A DNA stretch of 39,482 bases from Bacteroidales bacterium UBA3764. GTDB taxonomy: Bacteria; Bacteroidota; Bacteroidia; Bacteroidales; UBA932. How positions within the stretch are numbered: the stretch's first letter is position 1; each line of letters begins with the position of its first letter. The notes under the pieces were generated by a model, which ran no database searches, was not told the origin of the DNA, and worked only from the letters and a program-made list of their open reading frames with translations. Where the stretch lies: positions 1 through 39,482 of the forward strand of contig DFFY01000053.1 of NCBI GenBank assembly GCA_002371115.1, in the 5' to 3' direction. A program made the translations under genes and the position numbers. Positions 7,478-17,127 of the stretch are shown piece by piece.

Positions 7478-9403
7478 ATGAAAACAAGATTATCAGCACT
7501 TTTGGGACTCACCATCCTGGTCCTCGCAGCCTGCGGGAAAAAAGAGGTCGATACCAACAGTTCCAGCGACTTTGTCATTTCCGGCCTGGTGATTCCGGAA
7601 ACCATCGAAGGCCGGACGGGTGACGATATCGACATCAAGGTGGTGGGCAGCAAAGGTCCCCAGCAAGGAGACCAGGTGGTTCTCACCGGAAACGAGACCT
7701 TCACCCTGGACATCAAGTCCCTCCAGAAAGACAATTTCTCCTTTACCATTCCTGAAACGCTGTATAGCGGTGAATACATCTTCTCCATCCAGCGCGGTCA
7801 GGAACGCAAGCGCATTGGGAAGACCCTTTTTGTCATTACCAGCGGCATTGAGATAGACCCTGAAGGGGCCAATGTCTATGGCCAGGTATCGGCAGAGGGA
7901 AAAGGCCTGAAAGATGTAGTAGTGTCGGATGGCCACGAAGTCACCGTCACCGATGAAAACGGCATTTACCGGTTCACATCCAAGAAGTATCACAAATACG
8001 TATTCATGTCTGTTCCATCCGGTTACGAGCCCGTGTCAAACGGCATTCTGCCGGTAATCCACAAACAGCTCACCAAAGATCAGAGCACGCCCGAACGTGC
8101 AGACTTTTCCCTCATTCCCGTAAGCGGACAAAACCATAGTACGGTGCTCATGATGGGAGATATCCACCTGGCCAACCGTACGGACGACCGCAAACAGTTC
8201 GTCAACTTCGTGAACGATGTCAACGACTTTGTGAGCACCCATACGGACCGTCCCGTATATGGGCTCACGCTGGGAGACATGACCTGGGACCTGTACTGGG
8301 AGGTGAACAACTACAGCTACCGCGAATATCTCCGGGACGCCAACACCATCAAGGGAATCAAGATTTACCAAACCATCGGCAACCACGACCACAGCATGTA
8401 CGAGTTCGGAGACTACAATTCCGTAAAACTGTACAAGCAAATCATTGCCCCCACCTATTATTCCTTCAACATTGGCAAAGTGCACTATGTGGTCCTGGAC
8501 GATGTTGAATGCACCAATTCCAAGAAAACGACCGACTCCAAAGGCAATCCCTGCTATGAACGGGACTACAACGCCTACATTGTGGAAGAACAGTTCAACT
8601 GGTTGGAAAAAGACCTGTCGCACGTGAGCAAGGACACTCCGCTTGTCATCACCATGCACATTCCCCTGTACAACGAGGACGGCACTTACAGGCCCACCCC
8701 CTCCAATGCCAAGAGACTGGAGTCGCTCATTGCCGGCTATCCGCAGGTGCATCTGTACACGGCCCACACCCACAGGATTTACAATATCCAGCATGACAAC
8801 ATCTATGAGCACAACGCCGGTTCCGTCTGCGGCACCTGGTGGTGGAGCGCCAAGGAGACCCCCGGTGTCCATATCGGGCAGGACGGTTCCCCTGCAGGAT
8901 ATACCATCCTTGACATAAACGGAGAAAGCTTCTCCTGGGAATTCAAGGCAACCGGTAGCCCTACCAGCTACCAATTCCGCACCTATGACCGCAACACCAT
9001 GGAAATCTCCGCCGAAAAATATGTGTACGCGGGAAGTGCCGCCAACAAGAACAACTTCGAACCCGACTTCTGGGCACAGCCCAACTCGGACAACGAGGTC
9101 TATATCAATGTCTGGAACTATGACCCCAAGTGGGAGATCAGCGTCATGGAGGGAAGCACGCCCCTCACTGTAAAAGCCATGAACATCAAGGATCCCCTCC
9201 ACCTGGTTGCCTACACGGCCAAACGGCTGAACAGCAACAACGAAGCCGGCTTTGCCACCGTTCCTTCCATGCACCTGTTCAGGGTCAAGGCCAGCACCCC
9301 CGACAGCACCCTTGATATTACCATCAAAGACCAGTTTGGGCACACCTACACGGAAACCATGAAACGGCCCAAAGTGTTCTCTACCGATATGTACAAAAAA
9401 TAA
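7478..9403 (+). CDS. Calcineurin-like phosphoesterase lipoprotein
   Basis: This 641-residue lipoprotein has a lipobox LAAC, with acylated Cys19 followed by GKK. Residues about 30-122 are an Ig-like beta domain (EGRTGDDIDIKV). A MetallophosN-type carboxypeptidase-regulatory-like fold follows at about 128-215, and the metallophosphoesterase core at about 220-445. Metal-binding motifs are GDIH (227-230), GDMTWD (266-271), GNHD (301-304), His394 (MHIP) and AHTH (429-432). An accessory C-terminal domain completes it. It resembles the preceding protein in its middle part but has no GDPD domain and gains a lipid anchor. The gap to the upstream gene is 29 nt and to SusC 14 nt, so the three are likely co-transcribed. 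It probably dephosphorylates a phosphomonoester or phosphodiester in the periplasm or at the cell surface. Confidence 0.9.
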   Translation: MKTRLSALLGLTILVLAACGKKEVDTNSSSDFVISGLVIPETIEGRTGDDIDIKVVGSKGPQQGDQVVLTGNETFTLDIKSLQKDNFSFTIPETLYSGEYIFSIQRGQERKRIGKTLFVITSGIEIDPEGANVYGQVSAEGKGLKDVVVSDGHEVTVTDENGIYRFTSKKYHKYVFMSVPSGYEPVSNGILPVIHKQLTKDQSTPERADFSLIPVSGQNHSTVLMMGDIHLANRTDDRKQFVNFVNDVNDFVSTHTDRPVYGLTLGDMTWDLYWEVNNYSYREYLRDANTIKGIKIYQTIGNHDHSMYEFGDYNSVKLYKQIIAPTYYSFNIGKVHYVVLDDVECTNSKKTTDSKGNPCYERDYNAYIVEEQFNWLEKDLSHVSKDTPLVITMHIPLYNEDGTYRPTPSNAKRLESLIAGYPQVHLYTAHTHRIYNIQHDNIYEHNAGSVCGTWWWSAKETPGVHIGQDGSPAGYTILDINGESFSWEFKATGSPTSYQFRTYDRNTMEISAEKYVYAGSAANKNNFEPDFWAQPNSDNEVYINVWNYDPKWEISVMEGSTPLTVKAMNIKDPLHLVAYTAKRLNSNNEAGFATVPSMHLFRVKASTPDSTLDITIKDQFGHTYTETMKRPKVFSTDMYKK

Positions 9404-9417
9404 CCTATTATAACACT

Positions 9418-12400
9418 ATGCTACATTCATCATTCAAAAAAGCGATACTGCTTGCCAGCGTCCTGCTACTGCAGACCGGCCTGTTTACGGCACGGGCCCA
9501 GGACAGCGTGAGCGGTATTGTCTTGGACTCCGATCAAACTACCCCCATGGTGGGTGCTTCGGTGAGCGTGGAGGGTGGGACAAGCTACGTTATCACGGAC
9601 TTGGACGGCAAATTCACCTTGAAAGCCAAAGCCGGAGACGTCCTGCTGGCCCAGTTCATGGGCTATCAGGACATCCGCGTCACCGTGGGCAAAGCCCAGA
9701 ACTACACCATCGTCCTCAAACCGGACAACCAGTTCTTGACCGAGTCCGTGGTTACCGCACTGGGCATGACCCGCGAGAAAAGGTCGCTGGGCTATGCGGT
9801 TGTGGACGTATCCGGCGAAGAGCTGAACCAGTCCCAGTCCAGCAACTGGCTGGGAGGCCTGGAAGGAAAAGTTCCCGGTGTCCAGTTCAACAAGGCCAGC
9901 GGCCCCATGGGTTCCACGCAGGTTGTGGTCCGCGGAGACCCTTCCCTTTCCGGTGACGGATCCGCCCTGTTTGTGGTGGATGGTGTTCCCATTGAATCCG
10001 GCATGATTTCCAACGCATCCGGAACCGGCTATGCCAACCAGGACAACCCGATTGACTTTGGTGACAACGGCTCCGACCTCAACCCGGAAGACATAGAATC
10101 CGTAACCGTCCTGAAGGGCGCTGCGGCCACGGCCCTGTACGGCTCTCGCGCCGGTAACGGTGCCATCATCATCACTACCAAGTCCGGCAGCAAGGCAAAG
10201 GGGCTAGGCGTTTCCTATTCCACCCGCTTCACCTACGACGTTCCGGGCTACTTCCCTGATTTCCAGACCACGTACGGCCCCGGCACCGACCTGGGCCTGG
10301 ATGAATACGTACTGTGGAACTTCAACCCGGAAGGCCTGAGCCGCCACTACTCAAGATACGCGTTCGGTGAAGCGTACGATGCCTCCAAGCTCCGTTATCA
10401 GTGGAACAGTATTACCAACTGGGAAACCGGCGAAATGACCAGGACTCCCTTCGTCTATAATGACGGCTGGTACAAAGGCCTGTTCCGCAACGGTTACACC
10501 TGGGACAATTCCGTATCCATTGACGGCGGAAACGGAAAGGGGACCAGCTTCCGCCTGTCCCTTACCACAAGCCGGAACGAATGGATTCTTCCCAATACCG
10601 GATACCGCAGGAATTCCGTGGCGTTCTCCTTCAAGACGCCGGTGTCCAAACGCATCACCTTCACCGCCAAGGTGAACTACTACATGACCGACTCCGACAA
10701 CCTGCCTTCCTCCGGTTATTCCAACAACGGCGTCATGTACCAGTTGGTGTGGAACCGGACCAACGTCCCCATGAGCGCCTATGCCGACGAATACTTCTCC
10801 GGACGCTGGAACCGCACCGCCTACAACAACCCTTCCCGCTGGCTGCTGGCGCAAGAAGAGTACTACAACCCCTACCGCGTCCTTTATGAGATGACCAATA
10901 CCCAGGACAAAGACCGTATCTTTGGAAACGCCGCCCTGAACATTGACATCTGGAAAAAGAAAATCACCCTGGACATCAAGTCTGGCGTAGATGTAGTCAA
11001 CGAATTCCGTACGCAGCGGAAGCCGTATTACACGTATAACTATCCCCAGGGCTGGTACCGCGAACAGAACAACTACGTAGCCCAGTTCAATACGGACTTC
11101 CTCCTCAAGTATTCCGACGCTTTCTTTGCCGACCGCTTCACGCTCACCGCAGCCATCGGCGGCAACAACATGACCTACCAGCGCCGCAGCCAGAAGATCA
11201 CCATCGACAAACTGGACGTTGAAGGGGTGTACTCCCCCTCCAACTATCCCGCGGAGACCATTCCTGAGGAAGAATTCTACCGTGGAAACAAGGTGGTCAA
11301 CAGCCTGTACGGCCTGGTTTCCCTGGGATGGAAGGACATGATTTATCTGGATGTAACCGCCAGAAACGACTGGACCTCCACACTTTCTCCCGGAAACTGG
11401 TCCTTCTTCTACCCTTCTGTCAGTTCCTCCTTCATGCTGGACAAACTGCTGGGAATGAACAACTACGCCAAGTGGGTGAACATGCTCAAACTGCGCGTTT
11501 CCTGGGCCAATGTGGGTAAGGACACCAACCCTTATGCCATTTCCTACAGCTACACGGACACGGACTTCCCCGGCGGATACCGTCCCGGCGCAACCCTGCC
11601 GGACTACTACCTCCGTCCGGAGAACGTGGCCACCTGGGAAGCGGGCCTGGAAGGCAAGTTCCTCAAAAACCGCATCACCTTTGACGTAGCCCTGTTCCAG
11701 TCCGACGTGACCGACCAGATTTACAACCGCCCTGTGGACTACATCACCGGTGCCAAATACTACACCTCCAACATCGGCCGCATCACGAGCCGCGGATTTG
11801 AGTTCGTGCTGAGCGCGACGCCCATCAAAACCCGGGATTTCACCTGGACCATCAGCGTGAACGGGTCCACGTCCAAGACCGTTCTCAAACAGATGTACGA
11901 CGGATGGGACAATTCCCAGCCGCACCAGTCCGACGTAGGAACCACCATCGGCAGCCGTCTCTACATTTATAACTATGTGGGACAGGAGATGGGACAGCTC
12001 TGGGGCAAAGGACTTGCCCTGGCACCCCAGGGTTCATACATCGTGGACGCGGACGGCAACCGGACCGACTGTTCCGGAATGACCGTCATTGACGCCACAA
12101 CCGGTCTGCCCTCCATGTCCGACGAACTCCGTTACCTGGGCAACGTCAATCCCAACTGGCTGGGCGGCCTTGCCATGAACTTCCGCTACAAGGACTTTAC
12201 CCTCAACACCACGTTCTCCGCACAGCTGGGCGGAAAGACCTACTCCGTCACCGCCGCTACGCTGGGTTACCAGGGTAAACTCAAGAATACGCTGGAAGGA
12301 CGTCCCGACGGCCTGGTTGCCGAAGGCGTCAACCTTATCGGCACCGATGAAAACGGGAACGGCGTGTATCAGGTGAACAAAACCCTCACCAACAACGTCC

Positions 12401-12708
12401 AGACCTATTGGTCCAATTACCAGGCAAACCGTTACAATTTTGCCGAATACATTTACGACAACTCCTTCATCAAGCTCAAGGAAGTTACCCTGAGCTACAA
12501 TGTCCCGAGCAAATGGTTGGAGAAGACCCGGGTTATCCAGGGCATTACCGCATCGGTCTATGCCACCAACCTGTTCTGCATATCCAATTATCCTTTCTTC
12601 GACCCTGAGGTCACAGGACTCAGCGGCTCCAGTTCCAAGCGCGGTATTGAAGCCGGTTCCTTCCCCATGAGCCGTTCCTTTGGTTTCTCACTTAAATTGA
12701 AATTCTAA
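9418..12708 (+). CDS. SusC/RagA family TonB-linked outer membrane transporter
   Basis: This 1096-residue TonB-dependent beta-barrel has a signal peptide ending near ARAQ (residue 28), a CarboxypepD_reg-like domain (about 30-103) and a plug domain (about 125-255). SusC hallmarks are LFVVDGVPI and the segment VLKGAAATALYGSRAGNGAI, after which comes a long aromatic-rich barrel ending in Phe (LKLKF). There is no STN/FecR-interaction domain, so sigma/anti-sigma control through this protein is unlikely. It forms a complex with the SusD-like lipoprotein encoded 6 nt downstream and imports an oligomeric substrate. The usual partner glycoside hydrolases are absent and two phosphoesterases precede it, which suggests a phosphorylated substrate. 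Family assignment is certain; substrate is inferred. Confidence 0.96.
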   Translation: MLHSSFKKAILLASVLLLQTGLFTARAQDSVSGIVLDSDQTTPMVGASVSVEGGTSYVITDLDGKFTLKAKAGDVLLAQFMGYQDIRVTVGKAQNYTIVLKPDNQFLTESVVTALGMTREKRSLGYAVVDVSGEELNQSQSSNWLGGLEGKVPGVQFNKASGPMGSTQVVVRGDPSLSGDGSALFVVDGVPIESGMISNASGTGYANQDNPIDFGDNGSDLNPEDIESVTVLKGAAATALYGSRAGNGAIIITTKSGSKAKGLGVSYSTRFTYDVPGYFPDFQTTYGPGTDLGLDEYVLWNFNPEGLSRHYSRYAFGEAYDASKLRYQWNSITNWETGEMTRTPFVYNDGWYKGLFRNGYTWDNSVSIDGGNGKGTSFRLSLTTSRNEWILPNTGYRRNSVAFSFKTPVSKRITFTAKVNYYMTDSDNLPSSGYSNNGVMYQLVWNRTNVPMSAYADEYFSGRWNRTAYNNPSRWLLAQEEYYNPYRVLYEMTNTQDKDRIFGNAALNIDIWKKKITLDIKSGVDVVNEFRTQRKPYYTYNYPQGWYREQNNYVAQFNTDFLLKYSDAFFADRFTLTAAIGGNNMTYQRRSQKITIDKLDVEGVYSPSNYPAETIPEEEFYRGNKVVNSLYGLVSLGWKDMIYLDVTARNDWTSTLSPGNWSFFYPSVSSSFMLDKLLGMNNYAKWVNMLKLRVSWANVGKDTNPYAISYSYTDTDFPGGYRPGATLPDYYLRPENVATWEAGLEGKFLKNRITFDVALFQSDVTDQIYNRPVDYITGAKYYTSNIGRITSRGFEFVLSATPIKTRDFTWTISVNGSTSKTVLKQMYDGWDNSQPHQSDVGTTIGSRLYIYNYVGQEMGQLWGKGLALAPQGSYIVDADGNRTDCSGMTVIDATTGLPSMSDELRYLGNVNPNWLGGLAMNFRYKDFTLNTTFSAQLGGKTYSVTAATLGYQGKLKNTLEGRPDGLVAEGVNLIGTDENGNGVYQVNKTLTNNVQTYWSNYQANRYNFAEYIYDNSFIKLKEVTLSYNVPSKWLEKTRVIQGITASVYATNLFCISNYPFFDPEVTGLSGSSSKRGIEAGSFPMSRSFGFSLKLKF

Positions 12709-12714
12709 GCAGAT

Positions 12715-14322
12715 ATGAGAAGTAAAGTATTCATGGCAGCCTCTCTTGCTGCTGCAGTCACGCTCTTTTCTGTTTCCTGCACCAAGGATTTCGAAAAGAT
12801 CAACACCAATCCCAACAAGATAGAATTTGGCGGTGCAGCCCCTACCTCGCTGTACGAGCCGCTCATTTACGGCATCGGAATCAACAACCAGTACCAGTCC
12901 TGGTTCTTTGCCAACGAACTGGTCCAGGTTACGGCCTTCACCGGCGGTGCCACCACGCAGATTCACCAGTACCAGATTACCGACGGTAACTGGCAGAACC
13001 AGTGGGACAATTTTGCCCGCTTCGGTTTCGACGCCGAGCACCTGGTCCGCCAGGCCATTGCCAAAGGCGACAAGTATATGGAAGCCCTGGGCCTCATCCT
13101 CAAAGTCTATGAACTGCAGAACCTGTCGGCCCTGTTTGGCGACATCCCCTATAAGGAAGCGTACAAGCAGGTGGAGAACACGGCTCCCAAGTTCGACTCC
13201 CAGGAAGAGCTGGCAGACCTGTTTATCGCAGACCTGGACAGCGCCGCCACCATCCTCAAAAGACGGCCCGCCATCACCAAGAGCGGCCTGGACAAGATGT
13301 ACGGGGACAACTACACCAAATGGGTCAAGTTTGCCAACTCCCTCAAGCTGCGCATTCTGTGCCGGATGTCCGGTATCAGCGACTCCTATTGGAACGCCAT
13401 CCAGGAGATTGTCAATGACCCTGTCACCTATCCGGTCTTCCAGGACAATACCGACAACGCCATCCTGGGCTACCTGAGCGCAGACCCGTATCGTTCCTAC
13501 TGGGGACAGCAGAGCACCACGGAAGCCACGTTCACCCTCCACCGTTTCACGCAGACCATGGTGGACATGATGTGCGAATTCAACGCAGCCGGCAAGGCCA
13601 CGTTCGAAGACCCGCGCCTTCCGCTCTTCGCCAAGCAGAAGTCCGGCGCCTGGAAAGGTTCCCGCGGCGGTGTCTCCAACGACGAGTTCAAGCAGTGGGA
13701 CACCGGTGCGGCCGTTCCCAACTACAATACGCTCTGCCAGGCCGACTCCCCCGCCTTCTTCATGGATTACTCGGAAGTCCTGTTCATCCTGGCAGAAGGC
13801 GTTGACAAGGGCAAGCTCACGGTTCCCGGAGAAACGGCCAAGAGCCTGTACGAAGACGCCGTCTGTGCCAGCATAGAGAAATGGGCCGCTATCGGCAGAA
13901 ACCTTGCGAAGCCCATTCCCGTGCGCAACTCGGACGTAACCAAACTCCTGGAGAGCTCACTCGCCTCTTATGACAAGGCGGCCGCGCAGAACGGCACCAG
14001 CATCTTTGGCAGCACGGAAGAGCTCATCGCCTGCCAGAAATTCATTTCCCTGTATTTCTGCGGCTATGAAGTCTATCACGAATGGAGAAGAACCGAATAT
14101 CCCGCTTTTGAAATTGCGAACGGCACTTCCGCCAACGGATACGAGGTTCCTACCCGCTTCGGTTATCCCAACTATACCGTTGCCTCCAACAGTGCTCACG
14201 TAACGGAAGCGCTGAACCGGATGGGCGGTGAAGGCGCAGCCAACAACATGCACATTGCCCTTGACTGGTCCTACAAGGCCATCAACCGCACCCACCGCAA
14301 TCCGCATCCGCTCCAACAATAA
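12715..14322 (+). CDS. SusD/RagB family outer membrane lipoprotein
   Basis: This 535-residue surface lipoprotein has lipobox FSVSC (Cys22), then TKDFEKINTNPN, the start typical of the SusD-like_2 subgroup. The helical TPR-type core is suggested by ALGLILKVYELQNLSALFGDIPY and MDYSEVLFILAE, and the C-terminus has the SYKAINRTHRNP-type ending. It would cap the SusC barrel and capture the ligand. Only 6 nt separate it from susC and 12 nt from the next gene. No feature of the sequence reveals its ligand. Confidence 0.94.
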   Translation: MRSKVFMAASLAAAVTLFSVSCTKDFEKINTNPNKIEFGGAAPTSLYEPLIYGIGINNQYQSWFFANELVQVTAFTGGATTQIHQYQITDGNWQNQWDNFARFGFDAEHLVRQAIAKGDKYMEALGLILKVYELQNLSALFGDIPYKEAYKQVENTAPKFDSQEELADLFIADLDSAATILKRRPAITKSGLDKMYGDNYTKWVKFANSLKLRILCRMSGISDSYWNAIQEIVNDPVTYPVFQDNTDNAILGYLSADPYRSYWGQQSTTEATFTLHRFTQTMVDMMCEFNAAGKATFEDPRLPLFAKQKSGAWKGSRGGVSNDEFKQWDTGAAVPNYNTLCQADSPAFFMDYSEVLFILAEGVDKGKLTVPGETAKSLYEDAVCASIEKWAAIGRNLAKPIPVRNSDVTKLLESSLASYDKAAAQNGTSIFGSTEELIACQKFISLYFCGYEVYHEWRRTEYPAFEIANGTSANGYEVPTRFGYPNYTVASNSAHVTEALNRMGGEGAANNMHIALDWSYKAINRTHRNPHPLQQ

Positions 14323-14334
14323 ACGATTACAGCC

Positions 14335-16950
14335 ATGAAAAAGTATATCTTTGCTTTTGTGTCGCTCTTGCTGCTGGCCTTCTCTTGCAAGAAAGAAGAG
14401 AAAGGCTTTGTGAACGAAGGGGCTCCCTACTTCCACATTGTGGTTACGGACGACATGGATATCCCGCAGGCCAACCTGGATCAGATGTCGGCGCAATATA
14501 CCCTCTCCATGGGGGCCAATGCGTATTCCCTTTCGGCCAATGCCAACAACCATGTATCCAAGGCCTTCCGTTTCAACGTGAAGTCCAACCAGCGTTGGAA
14601 AATTGTGTCGGCAGAAGATGAAGAGCCGTCCTGGATCCACCCCTTCCCCGCCTACGGAGAGAAAGAAGGCATCTTCTTCTTCAAGACAGACCGCAACATA
14701 GACCCGTCCAACAGCCGCGAGGCCTACTTCAATATTTATATTGACGACGGTTCCAACAACTGGCAGCTGATGGACGGCATGATTACCGTATCCCAGTCCA
14801 GCAGCCCGGAATTCCTGGAGCCCAGCGCCGCCATGTTCAACGTGGATGCCAATGAGCAGAACGTGAAGCTGCGCATTCTCGCCAACGTGGACTGGGAATA
14901 CGAGCTGGTTCCCATGGAGGAATACGCCACTGAGGATGTGAGCTGGATTACGGACAATTCCGTCCACACCGCTTCCAAGCAGATTGACACCCTGGCCTTC
15001 CGCGTAGGGCCCAACAGCCTGGGCATCCGAGGCGCCAACATCAAAATCAACTACACCGCAAACGGGAATTCCGTAACGGACATTATTCCCCTCACCCAAT
15101 ATCCTGCTGCAGAGGCCGTTCTGGAAGGCTTCCCCGTCAAGTGGGTGGTGAGAATGCCCGACAACACCTTTGCCAGTACCTTCCCGGCCGACGGTACCAT
15201 CCCGCCCGTGAGCGGAAGCGGCCTCATTACCTTCCACAATGAGGCAGGAAAGGCGGCGGATTCCGCGGGGAAAGTGTTGCTGGATGTTTCCGACAACAGC
15301 CCCCGTGCGCAGGGCGTATGGCCGGGTGACTATGCCGAATTCGTGGCCTCCTCCCCTGTCTCCAGAGGCTCTATCGTCAAACTTTCCTTCGCCACCCGCG
15401 TATCCGGCAGCGGCCAGAAATACTGGCGGCTCGAATACCGTGACGGAGAGCAGTGGAAAGTGGCCGGAAAAACATCCACCGACGAGTCCGTGACGGGCCC
15501 CGACGGAAAACCCGTCGTTTACACCCATGCCATGAACGCCGACGGTGCCACCAACATCCTGGTCCAGAACACCGTCACTTATACGAACAACACCGACCGG
15601 GTGGAGTTCCGTTTCATCTGTGCGGCCAACTGGCAGGCCAACGGCGCAGGAGCCCTGGCAGCCCCCAACGGAGGCACCTGGCGGCTCAGCGTCAATGAAA
15701 AATCGGCCGATGACCCTTACCAGCCGCAGATTTCCATCGTAGCGGCCGGCTCGGAGGTGCTTAACCCCGCCAACCTTAGCGTAGCACCCGCCTACCTTAC
15801 CTTTGAAGGCAAGCCCACCGGCAGGAAGAGCTTCACCGTGTCGTCGGACCAGGCATTCACCCTTGTGCCCAACCAGAGCTGGATTCACGTGAACGTGGCC
15901 GAGTCCGACCTGGGCGAGAACCTGCCCTTCTATGTTACCTGCGACAACAATACGGGCGAGACCCTGCGCGAAGGTTCCGTCACTGTCAAGGCCGGCATCA
16001 CGCGCCGCGAGATTGCCATTATCCAGGCGGGACAGGCCGTCGCGGAACCGCCGTATATCAACGTTACCACCGGCAAGAGCATCAACGCCCCCTACACGGC
16101 CGGCAGCGTGGAGGTAAAGATAGAGGCCAATGTAAACGTCCTGGCCGAATCCAAAGCCGACTGGATTAGCATAACCCCGTCCAAGGCCAGCTCGTTCCCA
16201 GCCACCTTCACGGTAAACTACGCCCTCAACGAGGATACCAACAGCAGCCGTACCGGCACGCTGCGCTTCTACAGCAACGATGCAGACGTTGAAACCCTTG
16301 TAACCGTGACACAGGCCAAGAACACATCGGCCGCCCAGGTGTACTTCCAGGACAACTTTGACTGGCTGCTGCCATACGCAGATGCCTGGCTCAAGGCAAA
16401 CACACAGTACACCGCCGCCGACCTGGATCCGGTGGGGAACAATGCATCATCCCACCAGCAGCCCAACATTTGGAGTATTGCGGACCTTGCCAGCACCCTG
16501 GGCAAAGAGTTGCAGGAAACCCGCGGATATACGGACCTGAACCCCGCTGCCAAAACGCTGTACCTGCAGTATGGGTACTTCAAGATGGGAGCCGGCAACA
16601 AACAAACCGGTCTTACCCTTCCGTCCATTGCGTTTGGTGATACCCCTGTAAACGTTGAGTTCTCCTTCGACTGGTGCGCCCACATGTCCGCCAAAGGCGT
16701 CATTGATGATTGTCCGCTTGTTGTGGAACTTTCCGGTGCGGGGGTCTGCGAAAATTCCGATGCGGCAAAGAGCCAGCAGTTCACAACCACACAGGCCACG
16801 AACGAACTTGCCTGGCAACATGCCACCATCAAGCTCATTGGCGTAACCAGCGCTACAAAAATCACCATGAGAATGGACTACGACGGCTACGCCCAAAGCG
16901 GCAACCATCGCTGGCACCTTGACAACCTGCTTATCACCGAAGTAAAATAA
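14335..16950 (+). CDS. Surface lipoprotein with several BACON-type domains (SusE/SusF position)
   Basis: This 871-residue lipoprotein has lipobox LAFSC (Cys18). Several Ig-like BACON-type repeats are recognisable by their ending (ITVSQ, IPLTQYP, IAIIQAG, VTVTQAK): about 75-155, 160-260, 472-568 and 568-662. Between the second and third lies a beta-rich module (about 262-470) with KYWRLEYRDGEQW. The same module type ends the last lipoprotein of the cluster (KYYMLEYSTDDGENW). The C-terminal domain (about 663-871) begins YFQDNFDW and ends WHLDNLLITEV, resembling jelly-roll ligand-binding domains. Its place after SusD fits a surface glycan- or ligand-binding accessory protein. The ligand is unknown. 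Confidence 0.85.
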   Translation: MKKYIFAFVSLLLLAFSCKKEEKGFVNEGAPYFHIVVTDDMDIPQANLDQMSAQYTLSMGANAYSLSANANNHVSKAFRFNVKSNQRWKIVSAEDEEPSWIHPFPAYGEKEGIFFFKTDRNIDPSNSREAYFNIYIDDGSNNWQLMDGMITVSQSSSPEFLEPSAAMFNVDANEQNVKLRILANVDWEYELVPMEEYATEDVSWITDNSVHTASKQIDTLAFRVGPNSLGIRGANIKINYTANGNSVTDIIPLTQYPAAEAVLEGFPVKWVVRMPDNTFASTFPADGTIPPVSGSGLITFHNEAGKAADSAGKVLLDVSDNSPRAQGVWPGDYAEFVASSPVSRGSIVKLSFATRVSGSGQKYWRLEYRDGEQWKVAGKTSTDESVTGPDGKPVVYTHAMNADGATNILVQNTVTYTNNTDRVEFRFICAANWQANGAGALAAPNGGTWRLSVNEKSADDPYQPQISIVAAGSEVLNPANLSVAPAYLTFEGKPTGRKSFTVSSDQAFTLVPNQSWIHVNVAESDLGENLPFYVTCDNNTGETLREGSVTVKAGITRREIAIIQAGQAVAEPPYINVTTGKSINAPYTAGSVEVKIEANVNVLAESKADWISITPSKASSFPATFTVNYALNEDTNSSRTGTLRFYSNDADVETLVTVTQAKNTSAAQVYFQDNFDWLLPYADAWLKANTQYTAADLDPVGNNASSHQQPNIWSIADLASTLGKELQETRGYTDLNPAAKTLYLQYGYFKMGAGNKQTGLTLPSIAFGDTPVNVEFSFDWCAHMSAKGVIDDCPLVVELSGAGVCENSDAAKSQQFTTTQATNELAWQHATIKLIGVTSATKITMRMDYDGYAQSGNHRWHLDNLLITEVK

Positions 16951-16960
16951 AATTATCAAT

Positions 16961-17116
16961 ATGAAACAGAAACTGTTATACCAATCCCCAACGGCGGAGG
17001 AATTCCAGGTGCGCTTGGAATCCTCGCTGCTTACCACCTCTCCCACAGACTTCGTCGGCGGCGGCATTGACGGCGCTATAGAAGAGCCATGGAATGTTAC
17101 GTTCAACACCTTATAA
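16961..17116 (+). CDS. 51-residue micro-ORF preceding a fimbrillin-like lipoprotein
   Basis: The ATG at 16961, 10 nt after the BACON gene, opens a 51-codon frame that ends 11 nt before the next lipoprotein ATG. The peptide starts MKQKLLYQSP, continues with the block PTAEEFQVRLESSLLTTS, then a Gly-rich stretch (VGGGIDGAIEE) and a WNVTFNTL end. It has no signal peptide, lipobox or membrane segment. The block aligns without gaps to the equivalent peptide encoded before the second fimbrillin-like gene (19440-19569), which strongly supports real coding. Small ORFs with a Y-x-x-P start beside surface lipoproteins are, from general familiarity, common in Bacteroidales. Function is unknown; translational coupling or a leader role are possibilities. 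Confidence 0.75.
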   Translation: MKQKLLYQSPTAEEFQVRLESSLLTTSPTDFVGGGIDGAIEEPWNVTFNTL

Positions 17117-17127
17117 TGCACGAGACC

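Noticed and set aside
10351..11925. Long open minus-strand frame opposite susC (others opposite GC-rich genes, e.g. 5226-7316, 8036-9343, 13957-15888)
   Set aside because: The plus-strand proteins have clear family motifs and signal peptides; the antisense frames have none and arise from GC-rich codon bias.
17089..17127. Upstream in-frame ATGs extending the first fimbrillin-like lipoprotein
   Set aside because: They overlap the micro-ORF and would bury the signal peptide; the ATG at 17128 gives a normal lipoprotein start.
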